Shown here: one piece after another, positions 33,721 to 45,600 of the stretch
How the letters are laid out: every line of letters begins with the position of its first letter
How positions within the stretch are numbered: the first letter of the stretch is position 1
NCBI RefSeq assembly: GCF_018873765.1
Contig: NC_057918.1
Span: forward strand, 38,045,871-38,109,870
Source of the DNA: Telopea speciosissima
Lineage: Eukaryota > Streptophyta > Magnoliopsida > Proteales > Proteaceae
Reading direction: 5' to 3'
Length of the DNA: 64,000 bases
Program-made: the position numbers and the translations under genes
The notes under the pieces: generated by a model
Told to the model about the DNA's origin: nothing
The model's database searches: none
The model's input: the letters and a program-made list of their open reading frames with translations, nothing else

Positions 33721-34822
33721 CTTGGTTATCAAAACCCAATCCATCAGGTAATGATTCTTTGACTTTTGTTTATGAATCCAATCTATCAAAAGCCTCATCC
33801 AGTTCTTGGAGGCTAGATAGCGGTGCAACTAACTATGTTGCTTTTACCATACATGGGTTCATAAACCGGAGGAGGCCAAATCAAAATGAATCAAGACTTG
33901 TCGTAGAAAATGATGGTCATGCTGACATAGAGTTCGTAGGAGATATCATTTTATTATTAGTTTGTAGTTTTAATTTGGCTTTAAAGAACACTTTTTATAT
34001 ACCCTCCTTCAGGCGGAATTTAATTTCGGTTTCAGTTTTGGATATTAATGGTTACCATTTTGAAATGAAGAACAGTATAGTTAATTTATTTTTTAATTCA
34101 AGTAAAGTTGGTTCCTGCATTATGTCCAATGGATTGTACAGACTGTGTTTATCTCTAAATGATATTTATGCCTCCTATAATATTGAAAACATTATTTTCA
34201 AAAGACCCTTACTTAAAGAATGGTCTTTTACATTGTGGCACAAGAGGCTAGGTCATATTTATAAGACAAGAGTAGAAAGGCTGATAAAGTCTGACATTCT
34301 ACCAACTCTCAAAAGTGATCTAGAAACTTGTGTAGACTGTTGTAAGGAAAAGATGACCAAAATAAAGAAGAAAACTGCAGTCCATAGTTCTGACATGTTA
34401 GAGGTCATTCATACTGACATTAGTAATCCTTATTCAGCTACACTGTGTAAAAAAATTTATTTCATCACTTTATAGATGATTATTCCCGACATGGCTATCT
34501 GTTCTTAATTAAAGAAAAGTCTAAATCTCTTGACAAGTTTAAGATGTTTAGGACTAAAGTTGAGAAACAGTTGGAGAAAGTTATTAAAACTATTAGATCC
34601 GATCGTGGGGGTGAGTATTATGGCGGACAGGGCGATGCTGGACAGCTTAAGGGCCCGTTTGTCAAATACCTAGAGGACTCTGGGATAGTTGATCAGTTTA
34701 CTATGTCAGGAAGTCCTGAGCAAAATGGAATCGCCGAAAGGCGTAACCGCACCTTTATAGACATGGTGAGGAGTATAGTTAGTAGGGTGAATTTACCTAA
34801 GTTTTTATGGGAGAGGCTTTGA
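33675..34822 (+). pseudogene. copia protease and integrase remnant
   Basis: Protease motif SWRLDSGATNYVAF (about 33808-33849), then GAG-pre-integrase LWHKRLGH (about 34234-34257) and a Cys pair CVDCC. The integrase core begins DDYSRHGYLFLIKEKS after a frameshift near 34475. It continues through IRSDRGGEYYGG to GSPEQNGIAERRNRT. The catalytic D and E are visible but split across frames. Confidence 0.85.
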
Positions 34823-35360
34823 AAACTGCTATTTATATCCTTAACCGTGTACCTACTAAAGTCGTTTCTCTTACCCCTTTTGAGTTGTGAACCGACTGTA
34901 AACCCAGTTTAAACCATCTTAGAGTTTGGGAGTGCCCTACAGAAGTGAAGTTGTATAATCCGACTTTGAACAAGTTGGATTCTAGAGCTACTCGTCATTT
35001 TGTTAGCTACCCAGATCATTCTAAGGGATATAAATTTTACAACCCTTGCGGAGGCACTAGGATTGTGGACTCATAGACAACGAAGTTTCTAAAATTTGAT
35101 GTGGCCGAAAAGAATGATTATTCTCAGACTGTTCAAGATAGTGACATAGTCGGTACATCAGTACCTATTCTTCTACCTATTCAGATGGATGTGGGGCATA
35201 CTACGCCATTGATTACACTTACTGAAGTTTAGGAGTCTAATATTGATACGATCCCTAACATTCATGTAGCACTTGATGAGATTTCTCTTAATCAGGATGC
35301 GGTTGAGGATCCTATCATTGATGCAGTTCCAATTGAGATTCTCAAATTCAAGGTGAGGCA

Positions 35361-36740
35361 GTGGTAGCACCATTACAGAAATCCATCAGGGAGAGAAAGT
35401 CAGCTATACCATCTGTCTATGAGGTCTACCTGGGAGAACATGACTATAACATAGGTTATGTAGTTGATCTAGTTACTTATTTGGACGTTGTTTCTAGTCC
35501 TCAATTAGATTTGCGGTTAGATATGATGAGAGATGAGATGCAATCGATGAAACATAATGATGTTTGGGAGCTTGTTGAATTAAACCTGAGGGTTTTGCGA
35601 TGGATGGTTCAGACCATCTTGTGTAGACTCAAGAAGTCTATTTACGATCTCAAACAAGCTTCTAGGCAGTGGTATTTGAAGTTCGATAGTGTCGTGACTT
35701 CATTCGTTTTGTGAAAAACAAAGTGGATCAGTGTATATATCACATGGTCAGTGGGTGCAAATTCTATTTTCTCATACTTTATGTGGATGACATCCTGCAT
35801 GCTAGTAGTGACCTAAGAATGTTGCATAACACAAAACAACTATTATCTAGGGAATTTGACATGAAGGACCTTTGTGAGGCTTCTTTGGTCCTTGGTATTG
35901 AGATCCATAGGGATCGTTCTTGCCGTTTACTAAGTCTTTCTCAGAGGGCTTATGTTGATCGTATTTTGGAGAAGTTTAGTATGCTCGATTGTAAACTTGG
36001 GAATGTTCATATTCTCAAGGATGACAAACTTAGCTTGACACAGTACCCAAAAAATGAAGCTAAGAGGGATAAAATGAAGAAGGTGCCTTATGCTAGCGCA
36101 TTAAGTAGTACCATGTATGCTCAGGTCTGTACCAGAATGGATATTGTCTTTGTGACGGGTCTTCTTAGCAGATATCAGTCGGATCCTGGTCTTAGCCACT
36201 GGATTGTTGCCAAGAAAGTATTGAGGTACTTGAAGGGGACAAGAGATTATATGCTAACATACAGACACGTTCCTGAACTCAAGCTAGTGGGTTATACAGA
36301 TTTTGACCTTACTGGCTGTGAGGATGATTAGAAAGATTCGCATCTGGTTATATTTTCTTAATGGCAGGAAGAGCAATATCATGGAAGAGTAAAAAACAAA
36401 CATTGGTGACCACATTGACTATGCAGGTAGAGTTTGTAGCATGCTATGGGGCTGCTACTCAGGCTTTTTGACTCAGGAATTTCATAAAGGAGGTGACCAT
36501 TGTAAACTTTATAGATAGACTCATACAGATATATTGTGTTAACAGCTCTGCTGTGTTGTTTATAAACAACAATAAAGGACTTAGAGGGTCTAAGCATATG
36601 GAGGTCAAGTATTTGACCATAAAGGAGACAATATAGAAAGGTGGCATTACAGTGGAGCATATCGGTTTAGATGATATAATTACAGATCCCCTAACCAAAG
36701 ATCTTCGTCCTTGTATTTTTGAAAGACATGTCATAAGCAT
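35361..36740 (+). pseudogene. copia reverse transcriptase / RNase H remnant with central RT deletion
   Basis: The RT N-terminal end (MRDEMQSMKHNDVWELVEL) is followed almost directly by CRLKKSIYDLKQASRQWYLK. The block between them, normally over 100 residues and including the first catalytic aspartate, is missing. Downstream is the YVDD box (LILYVDDILHASSDL, about 35775-35819), LGIEIHRDRS and YLKGTRDYMLTY. RNase H then follows (36330-36740), with stops. A stop at 35714 splits it. Confidence 0.85.
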
Positions 36741-37451
36741 GGGCTTAGGTGCATCATGGGATGCAGTTGGTTACTGGGAGTTAATTTTGCTCCATTATGA
36801 AATGAAGTTTCTTTTCATCTGTAATTTTTACCGTATGATAAACCTTGGCTTATATATATCAGTTGTCTTTGCATGTAAATTTCTTTTGAACACATGAGTG
36901 TTTCATTTATTGATATGATGTATATATATTTGATTTTAAAGTTTTAAGGAATATGTTAACCTTAAGCAAAGGTTGGGGCATTACATTATTAGTTTAAAGG
37001 TATGTCTTGTAACACATAAAGTAAAACTCGAGTTATTCAAGATGAGACATCTAGATTCATTGGAATCATAAAGATTATTTCTCTGGTGTGCCTGTGCTGC
37101 TTCAAGGAGAGAAATTTTGGACTGACAAATGGATAATACATAAGGAATCACTATGTGAGTATTATCTCATTGCCGTACTACCACATTACATCCATGTTAG
37201 TGGAGTTGAGGGCTCTCGTGACCATGGAAGGCTCTGTGTTGCTTGATCATAGATGCAGTTGCAGCCATGAATTGATGTAAAATTGTATGGGACAGGATTG
37301 ACTTTCTAATACGACCTCTAGATCAATTTATTTAAAAAAATGTGCACATAAAGTTGTTCTTAAAGAGTTGTTAGCCTGTGATTTATTTTGGTCAAAACTG
37401 TTTTTAAATCTTTTAAAAATAAAGAATTTAATATAACTCCAAGTGAGAGAA

Positions 37452-37972
37452 TGTTAGAATTTTATTTCTAATAGAATTCTACTGAACATAATTAAATTCC
37501 TAAACTCAGGCTAATTTAATTATGGTCTAATAAAATGGGATCATTAAGTTGTATTAGAAGTCTAATGTGGATTGGCTTAGTATGGGCCAGATAGATTCCT
37601 ACTAGGACTATGATAAGAGAGGTCCTCTAGGAATTACTATATAAAGAGAGCTAGGTCCCCCCCTCTACCCATCACAGCTAATTATTCTCAATCTCTATTG
37701 AGGAGTGCATTATGGAAAGAGAGGGAGATATTCAGTGTTCATCATCCCTGTGCATACGGTATTCTCATCAAGTCAGTTATCTTGGGAATAGAGGGGAAAT
37801 ACCTAGATCTTTGATCTTTATTTTTCGCTGCAATCATCATCACTATGGATACGAAACAAGATTAGCGGTTCTATTCCTGTTCTCTATTATTTATTTGATT
37901 GTGTTCTTGAATGCTCTATGGAGATCTTGGCTTTTATAGTTTTGTCCCAGTTCGGATCAAACTACTCTAACT
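37452..37972 (+). repeat. 3' LTR of copia element, 521 bp
   Basis: Preceded by the purine-rich AAGTGAGAGA. Starts TGTTAGAATTTTATT and carries TATATAAA at about 37638-37645. Its last bases read CTCTAACT where the 5' LTR has CTCTAACA. Confidence 0.93.
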
Positions 37973-39040
37973 AAGATAAAAAAATAATAATAATGATGGT
38001 CTTATATGCTGATATGTCATGTACACATGTTGAGATGACAAAAATTCATTATACATATGGCATGGAAATTTTATAATGCATTTCACCCTATTTATGGAAA
38101 ACATGAAATATATCAAATAAATACTTTAAACATGATAAAAATGACTCGTGTTAAAATGCATGCGAAACAGTGAGAAAATTTATTATACATGCATACAAAT
38201 CATATGAACAACATATGCATTTAGATTTTTATTTTTTTCATCATTTTTCACATCAAATCCAAAATGGCATATATGTCCTAGTGAGATACAAAGTATGCAC
38301 AAAATGATATATACATGGTAAATAAGGGATAATGAACCTAAAAAATAAATTAAATATACTCATGAGCATTCCATATTTTTTGGGTAATTTTATATTTCTA
38401 ATACTTATCATATTTTATGAAATGTCAAAACAAGGGTATAAAAAAGAAGAATACAAAATTAGGGTTAGAGGATGAATTGAACCAAACCAAAACACAGGTG
38501 TGCTAATCAAAACATGCCATTTAAACCCAGTACAGTGGTCAGACCCAAAACACCCTCCAAAGATTCACGTTTCACATACTTCTAAAATGTTTACAGGGGT
38601 AAACTGTCCAAAATAAAAATATTTAGGTCTTGGGAAAATTAGTGTACATCAAGCATAGTGGGGGAAAGATCTCATAAAAATTTCAAGAATTTAGAACATA
38701 ATAGCTATTTTTAGGATTTTGTCTACTAAAAGCATCCTTTTTTTTTCACTAACAAAACTCACAATAAATACAAAATATTAATAACAATTTAGGGAAAATC
38801 ATCCTTGAAGCGTTAGAGTGTCCTAGCTCAGTGTAGGAACCTTTGGTTGGCCAGAATATTGTTTTCGGAATCCACCAACAGTTGCTCCAAGTATGATTGC
38901 TCAGAATTACACAATAGATGAACAAAGGATATTTGGGGAGTTTTATAAAATTACTGGGGAAGGTTTTTGGAGTGTGATGAGTTTCATTTGAAAGAGGGGA
39001 GTGAGGGCTACCAAGAACAAAAAAAAATTCATGGAATTTG
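37973..39040. other. AT-rich intergenic DNA
   Basis: No gene or recognised repeat with boundaries. Composition is strongly AT-rich. Confidence 0.45.
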
Positions 39041-39048
39041 GGTGCAAT

Positions 39049-39292
39049 TAAGGCACGATTTTAGTTATCGGTATCGGTATTACCAATACCGATCCGGATG
39101 GGCCCGTATCAGTTTGAATTGGATGATTTTACCCCTATATTTCAGTAAATATTTTTTATTTACATTTTTACCCTTGGTCCGTACCATTGGATTGGTCTTG
39201 TATCCGTCAGGAATCAGTATTGGTCTCTAGCGAAACCAATATGAATCAGCCGATACGACCGATCCGATACCGATTCCTTGAACCATGATCTA
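39049..39292. repeat. MITE-like TATCGGTATCGG repeat, copy 1
   Basis: The left part reads TTAGTTATCGGTATCGGTAT. The right part is the opposite-orientation GATCCGATACCGATTCCTTG, followed by AACCATGAT. Related sequences are at 60.5 and 61.2 kb. No coding capacity and boundaries are approximate. Confidence 0.55.
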
Positions 39293-39529
39293 AGGCCTCC
39301 AAATGGGGCTATTATAGCCTCCCCCCCCCCACTTGCTCAATGAAATGACCAAGGGGTGCCCCTATGAGCAAAGGGCAGGGGCTAGGCATCGATGGGATGG
39401 CATGGTCGGCAAACACGCAAAATGCGGCATGCCTTGCATGAACGCAAGGCCCTGCCATGGCATGGCCGACTCAGGTCAACCCGAATTTTTTTTTTCAAAG
39501 ATTCCCTTTTAAGGGTAAGAATTCAAATG

Positions 39530-40110
39530 CTAATTTCTCCCAAATTTATGTGATCAAATTTGACACACTACATATCGCCTCAAAGGCCTCGACGCATAAT
39601 TTTCATCTGTACGACGAACATGGCTAGATTTAGTTAAAAAGTGGCACAGAAATAAGGAAATCAACAGAAATGATGTTTCACTCTGATTGAGGTCCAAATG
39701 ATGCCAGAATTATATGAAATTTATGTGTAGGCTTTAATACGACCGAACAAGGTCATTTGAAGGATTTCGGGTCACATCGGGTGGTCTAGATATTAAGAAA
39801 AGTATCAGGGGTAAAATGGTCATTTTTAATTAACAAAATACCAAAAAACATAGGATTTGAATGAAATTTTACGTGCAAGCTTAAAATAGCCATATGAGGC
39901 TAAGTTTTGACTTAAATTGGGGTGATTCCAAAATCGAGAACAATACCAGAAACAAAATGATCATTTTCACAAAAGGTGTCAGATTTGGGTGAAGCTTCGC
40001 ATAGAAGCTTAAAAAGATTAAATAAGGCTGTGCTAAGGGTCTTTCTATTTGGAATAGTCTGGGAGCAAAAAGTACGGTAGAGGTAAAGTGGTAAAACCTG
40101 TCATTCAATT
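39530..40110. repeat. Three to four diverged tandem repeats of about 125-150 bp
   Basis: A phrase of the form ATGAAATTTATGTGTAGGCTT (about 39715) recurs as ATGAAATTTTACGTGCAAGCTT (about 39862) and GTGAAGCTTCGCATAGAAGCTT (about 39990). Each is followed by a GGTAAAATGGTCATTTT-like phrase. Similarity is clear in order but degraded in sequence. Confidence 0.6.
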
Positions 40111-40176
40111 ACCATAGGAGCGAGCTAGGCTCGGATCATGATCTTCCAAGTATCAAAATGCAGTGTCCATACCCAC

Positions 40177-40794
40177 TAATATGTGAAGAAACATCAATCA
40201 ATAAGAAACTAACACGTGTGTTGTGGATGAGTTAAGGTCGCATAGGGCAAGCGCGAGCCGACCTCATCCATAAAGAACGAGGTTCGGGTACACGCCAAAC
40301 CTCAAAGGATGCGCGCGCAAGGCCAGACCTCGCCATGATAGTGAAGGATAGCCAGGCGGACTGTCCTATGAGGGGGACGTGACCAAGAACCTGGACCACC
40401 CGGTAGGAGGAAGGGAGCGACCTTATCAAGATGACCCAGACACCACACTCCACTAAAAGGAACACGCCACGAATCAATGTGGCCCGAGAGTATCGCCCAT
40501 ATGGCGCCTAATAAGGCGCAAGGGAATCAAGGGATCAACGCTATCCCTAAGATCACTCCTAAAATCTCTCACTCCACGCCTGGGACTCTACTTTCCTATT
40601 AGGGCACTATTTTGCCCATCATCACCTATAAATAGGGTAAATTCCTTCCACGATCATCTGATTTCAATTATCATTAGCTGTTGCTAAGAGATCCGACTTA
40701 GGCATCGGAGTGGAGACACCGGCACAGCCTTTCCTTCTCTTACTAACTTTATATTACAAGAACAGGTCGCTCCGGCATAATTCTTGACGTAACA
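40177..40794 (+). repeat. 5' LTR of gypsy element, 618 bp
   Basis: The first base pair is changed (TAATATG against TGATATG in the 3' LTR). It ends CTTGACGTAACA. A TATA box TATAAATA is at 40627-40634. It aligns with 50081-50701 with scattered substitutions and a 4-bp difference beside the TATA box. Confidence 0.94.
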
Positions 40795-40796
40795 GA

Positions 40797-40813
40797 TTGG
40801 CACCGTCTGTGAG
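40797..40813 (+). other. Gypsy primer-binding site
   Basis: TTGGCACCGTCTGTGAG, two bases after the 5' LTR. It resembles the conserved TGGCGCCGTCTGTGGG-type site of plant Tat elements. The cognate tRNA is not assigned here. Confidence 0.7.
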
Positions 40814-40860
40814 AACGATGATTGCAAGCCTTTTAAAGCTCGACAAACCAGTCAAAAACG

Positions 40861-42767
40861 ATGACCAGTGAACAAAACATTGTTTCCACCAATCCTGAGG
40901 TTCCCCAACCTATAAAGAATCTAGTGGCCCGCCGGACAAAGAAGAACACTCGGGCAGAGGATAGGCAGGGAAGTAGACTGCACACCAGGCAGTAGTAGCA
41001 GTGGCTAGATCCCGGCCACATGCTGCAGCAATGGCAGCAATTGGGTCCCAGCCTCCGACAATGATAGCAACGGGGATGACAAGGCCCCTACCGTCACTCA
41101 TAATGGCAGTTGGACCAAGAGTAGTCTTAGAAGGTGTTCAGACCACCCAAGGCGTGGGAGCTCTCCCACCCCCTCCTCCACTGTCGGAGGGGTTTATCCC
41201 AATAAGCATGAACCCAGATGCGCCGGCAACAGTGGGCCAGATACACGACTTGCAGCGGCAGGTTCTTCAGTAGAATGACTTCCTTAGGGAAGTAGTCAGA
41301 GAATTACAAGCAGTAAGGACGGCCAATCCTACACCCGTTGTAGCGCGGGTCCCACCCCCGCTACCAGTTCTCCCAAGGCCAGTACGAGAAGATGAGAGAG
41401 CTCCAAGAGAGGAAGAAGTACATAGGACCAGAAGCCGGGCCGGGTCATCTCACCCCTCCAGAAGGAACATTCCCCCTCCAGGGATCGTTCGCACCGGAGA
41501 CCTGCTTGCTCGGGTCAACCCTTCTCACGTATTGGAGCCATCAGTCTCAACACCCAGAGAGACCCGCTGTAGAACAGATCAAGGTCGTACTAAGAATTCA
41601 AACGCGTGCACTACATGGGTCAATCTCCAAAGGTCGGTCAGGTAAGAGAACCGACAAGAAGTAGACAAGCGCAATGGACGGGTCAAGCTGATAGCAAATC
41701 AGATTGTGGAAAGCGAGCTTGATCGTAAGCTCAGAGAGATCAACAGCAAGTTGGAAGACCTGGAAAAGGGGGACACCCCCGAAGAGCATTTAAGGATTGG
41801 CTAGCACCCTTTCACGATCGAGATCATGAGGGCCGAGCTCCCCCGAGGTTTCAAACCACCTTCCTTTGAGGCTTATGACAGGAAGACCAACCCCAACGAC
41901 TATATTAGTTACTTCAATGCGATGATGATGGTATACGGCGGGTCTGACGTCGTGTCATGTCACCCTTTCCCAACCTCCCTGAAGGGACCGACAGCGCTCT
42001 GGTTTGCCAAGCTAAAGCCCAACTCCATAAAAAGTTTCACGAAGCTAGCCAGAGCATTAGTGAGCCACTTCCAAAGCAGTGTCAAGCAAAAGAAGATGAC
42101 CACGAACTTCTTAGCAGTGAAGCAGCGGCCCGATGAGTCCATACGGGACTATATCACTCACTTTAATGGAGAAGCCCTGGAGATCAAGGACCTAGATGAT
42201 GGCATGTCCTTCAATGCCCCGCACAACGGGGTAACCAACCATGACCTGGTGAAATCGATCGCCCTCAAACCGGTAACTACCATGTCCCAACTGCTTGATT
42301 GGTGCTATCAGTATGCCAACATGTTTGACATCATGAAGGCGCGAAGAACAGCCGACCCCAAAGTGGCAGAGAAAAAGAGGACAAGCGAGAAAGAAGAAAA
42401 GAAAGATACCAAGAAGACGAGGTCGGATCGGTACTCAGACCGAGATCAAAGCCCGAACTACACGCCCTTGAATACCACCAAGACTAAGATCCTAATGGAG
42501 GTCTATGATCGGGGCTTGCTACAGTGGCCCAGACCAATGTTCTCAAAGCACGAAGAAAGAAATAAGAAGAAATATTACAAGTTCCATCGAGACGTCGGTC
42601 ATGACACTGAAGATTGCCGGCAGCTGAAGAGAGAGATCGAGGACGTGATCCAAAAGGGGCACCTACGGCGATATGTCAAGGAGGATAGAAAAGATAATCC
42701 TCGGGGCCGAGATGGTGCAGAGGGCAACCCTAAGAGGGATGACCAACCCCGAGGAAGAGACGAGTGA
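40861..42767 (+). pseudogene. Gypsy gag (Tat type)
   Basis: Begins MTSEQNIVSTNPEVPQ at 40861. Stops appear near 40994-40999 and in the next 800 bp. A long open section, 41826-42767, contains the retrotransposon gag core (LPRGFKPPSFEAYDRKTNPN, then LKGPTALWFAKL and RPDESIRDYITHF). A zinc-knuckle-like KKYYKFHRDVGHDTEDCRQL follows, in the form typical of Tat gag where the first Cys is often replaced. The basic C-terminus is rich in RGRD. Confidence 0.9.
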
Positions 42768-42849
42768 GATCGTTAGGACGATCGACGAGATGACCGGAGA
42801 GACAATCGAGGAACTGGCACCGAGGCCAACACCTCCAACACCCCAACTA

Positions 42850-45600
42850 TCCTCACCATTCTAGGAGGCCCGGGATAGGAGTCATCCCAAAAAGCAAAGT
42901 CCAAAGCACGATTCATGGTAGTAGCAGAAGTACCCGAGAAGAAAGCACGAACCGAGCCAATAATTACCTTCTCAGACGAAGACCTTGCAGGGCTAAGCTG
43001 GCCACACGACGATGCTATCGTGGTTCAGGCAGTTCTAGCTAATAGACTGGTACAGTGGATACTGGTGGACACCGGGGCATTTATAGACATGCTATCGTAC
43101 GATGCCTACCTGTAGTCTGGGTTCGAGCTAAGTACACTGAAGCCCGAGATTGCGCCCTTGTACGGGTTCTCAGGAGCACCCGCCCCGATCGAGGGGTCAG
43201 TCGAACTCCTAATGACTGTGGGGACTGCCCCATGCCAAAAAACTATAAAGGTTAACTTTATGGTAGTTCGGGTCATGACAGCTTACAATGTCATACTGGG
43301 GAGGCCGAGCTTGAATGAGTTGGGGGTCGTGGTCTCCACCAAGTATCTAAAGGTCAAATTCTCTACCCCAAACGGCATAGGAGAGTGCCGAACTGAGCAG
43401 AAAAAGGCAAGGGAATGCGATGCTACCTTCCTGAAGCAGATTAAAGGCAACTATAGAGGAACGGCCTTCGCGGTTGAATTCAACGACAACCGTGAGGGGG
43501 ACCAGCGTTATCAGCGGGGCGAGCCGGTCGAGGAACTCATTGAGATTCCAATAAACGACAAGGACCCTACAAAGACCGTGAAAATTGGGGCCCTGCTAAA
43601 GGAAGAAGAATCGAGAGAGCTCGGGTCTTTTCTTCGAGAGAATGCTGATGTATTCGCCTGGATGGCTACCGACATGCCAGGCATCTCGCGCCACATAGCG
43701 GAGCATGCCCTGTACATGGACCCTACCAGAAAGTCAATCCAACAAAAAAGAAGGAGCTTTGCCCCAGAGCGACAGGTCGTGATGAAAGAAGAGATAGAGA
43801 AGTTGAGAGCATCGGGCTTTATCCGAGAAGAGCAATTCCCAACCTGGCTAGCCAATGTGGTGATGGTACCGACTCCAAATGGAAAATGGAGGATGTGTGT
43901 AGACTACACCGACCTCAACAAAGCTTGCCCCAAAGATGAGTATCCTCTCCCCAGGATAGAACTCCTGATAGAAGAGACGGCCGGACAAGAAAGACTGAGT
44001 TTCATGGACGCGTACTCAGGATATAATCAAATCCTGATGAAGGAAGGGGATGAGAAGTACACGGCATTTTGATCAGACCAGGAGAATTTTTTCTATCGGG
44101 TAATGCCCTTTGGCTTGAAGAATGCAGGGGCGACCTACCAGAGAATGGTCAACAGGATGTTCAAAACCCAAATCGGCAGAAATATGGAGGAGTACGTAGA
44201 TGATATGCTAGTAAAGAGCATACAGGCCGAAGACCACCTCGCCGACCTGGAAGAAGTATTTCAAGTACTGCGCACGCACCAAATAAAGTTGAACCCAGCG
44301 AAGTGTACCTTTAGAGTAAGCTCGGGTAAGTTCCTTGGGTACATGGTATCCCAACGGGGGATCGAGGCCAACCCCGCTAAGATACGAGCCATACAGGAAA
44401 TGAGCCCACCAAGGACGGTCCATGAAGTACATAGGCTGAATGGAAGAATAGCGGCCCTAGCCAGATTCGTGTCGTGATCTGGAGATAAGTGTTTACCCTT
44501 CTTCAAAACATAAAAAAATCTAAGGGAGGTCAAAGACTTCACCTGGACTGAGGACTGCCAAAGCGCATTTGAAGACTTGAAGACATACTTGGCCAACCCA
44601 CCCCTGTTGGCACGACCTAACCCAAAAGGAGAGCTGCAGATGTACCTGGCAACGTTGCCCGTGGAGGTGAGCGCGACCTTAGTAAAGGAAGAGAAAGGGT
44701 CATAAAAACCAATCTACTATGTTAGCCATGTCTTACTAGAAGCAGAAAGTCGCTACCCAAAGATCGAGAAGGTCGCGTTTGTACTAGTTAAAGCAGCAAG
44801 AAAGCTAAGGCCCTACTTCCAGGCCAACCAAATCTCAATAATGATAGACCAGCCCTTGAAAAAGTTACTACATAAGCCGGACGTATCAGGGAGACTTGTA
44901 GTCTGGGCAGTAGAGCTGAGCAAGTATCAGATCGAATACAAGCCTCGGACAGCCATAAAGGGCCAACCGTTGGCAGATTTTGTGCTCGAGTGTACACAAG
45001 GGGAGATCGAGCCGGACCCGGTGGAATGAGCTAAGAAAGAGATCAAGTCCGAACCGTCCTAGACCATGTTCGTGGATGGCTCGAGTAATTCAAGAGGCGG
45101 CGGAGCAGGACTCATACTAACAAGTCTAGAAGGCTTAAAAATATAATTTGTGCTACATTTTGGATTCCCAGCATCCAATAACGAAGCCGAGTATGAATCA
45201 CTGATAGCAGGACTGAAAACAGCCAAGGCCATCCAAGTCAAGAGATTGGTGGTGAAAAGCGACTCTCAGCTGGCCGTGAACTAGATGAACGATGATTACA
45301 AAGCAAAGGACAACTAGATGGCGGCATACCTAGCCAAAGCAAAAGAACTAGTCAGCTCATTCGAGATGCATAGAGTACCGAGGGAAGAGAACGCCAAAGG
45401 TGATGCACTTTCATGCCTCTCGAGTGAGGAGTTAGCACAATTGGACGGGTCGGTGTACATTGAAAACATGCCCGAGCCATCCCATCAAATAAAAGAGGTC
45501 GCGTCGATCGAGATTGAACCGAGCTGGATGGACCCGATTGTCGCTTATCTGAGAGACGATAATTTTCCCGAGGACAAGGTCGAAGTGCGAAAGATATGAG
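42850..45600 (+). pseudogene. Gypsy pol: protease, RT, RNase H, archaeal-type RNase H
   Basis: The protease has LVDTGAFIDMLSYDAYL (about 43063-43113) and ends near NVILGRPSLNELG. RT begins near 43560 and shows KWRMCVDYTDLNKACPKD and LSFMDAYSGYNQI; the catalytic box is EYVDDMLV (about 44189-44212). The first RNase H covers about 44540-45000. A second RNase H starts TMFVDGSSNSRGGGAGL (about 45064) and runs to about 45400. Stops interrupt it at least ten times. Most stops sit where the family has Trp, Gln or Arg, which fits C-to-T or G-to-A change. Confidence 0.92.

Larger units (their letters stand above)
31142..37972 (+). mobile_element. Ty1/copia retrotransposon with both LTRs, degenerate
   Basis: Order: 5' LTR (31142-31594), primer-binding site, about 1.3 kb leader, gag, zinc knuckle, protease, integrase, truncated RT, RNase H, purine tract (37441-37451), 3' LTR (37452-37972). 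Frames are broken by stops and frameshifts and the central RT is deleted, so it is non-autonomous. Immediate flanks (TTTTT left, TAAGA right) do not match, so the target duplication has decayed or the ends are altered. Confidence 0.93.

Noticed and set aside
41001..41664. Separate 90-codon frames in the gypsy element
   Set aside because: They are pieces of the interrupted gag N-terminal region, not independent genes.
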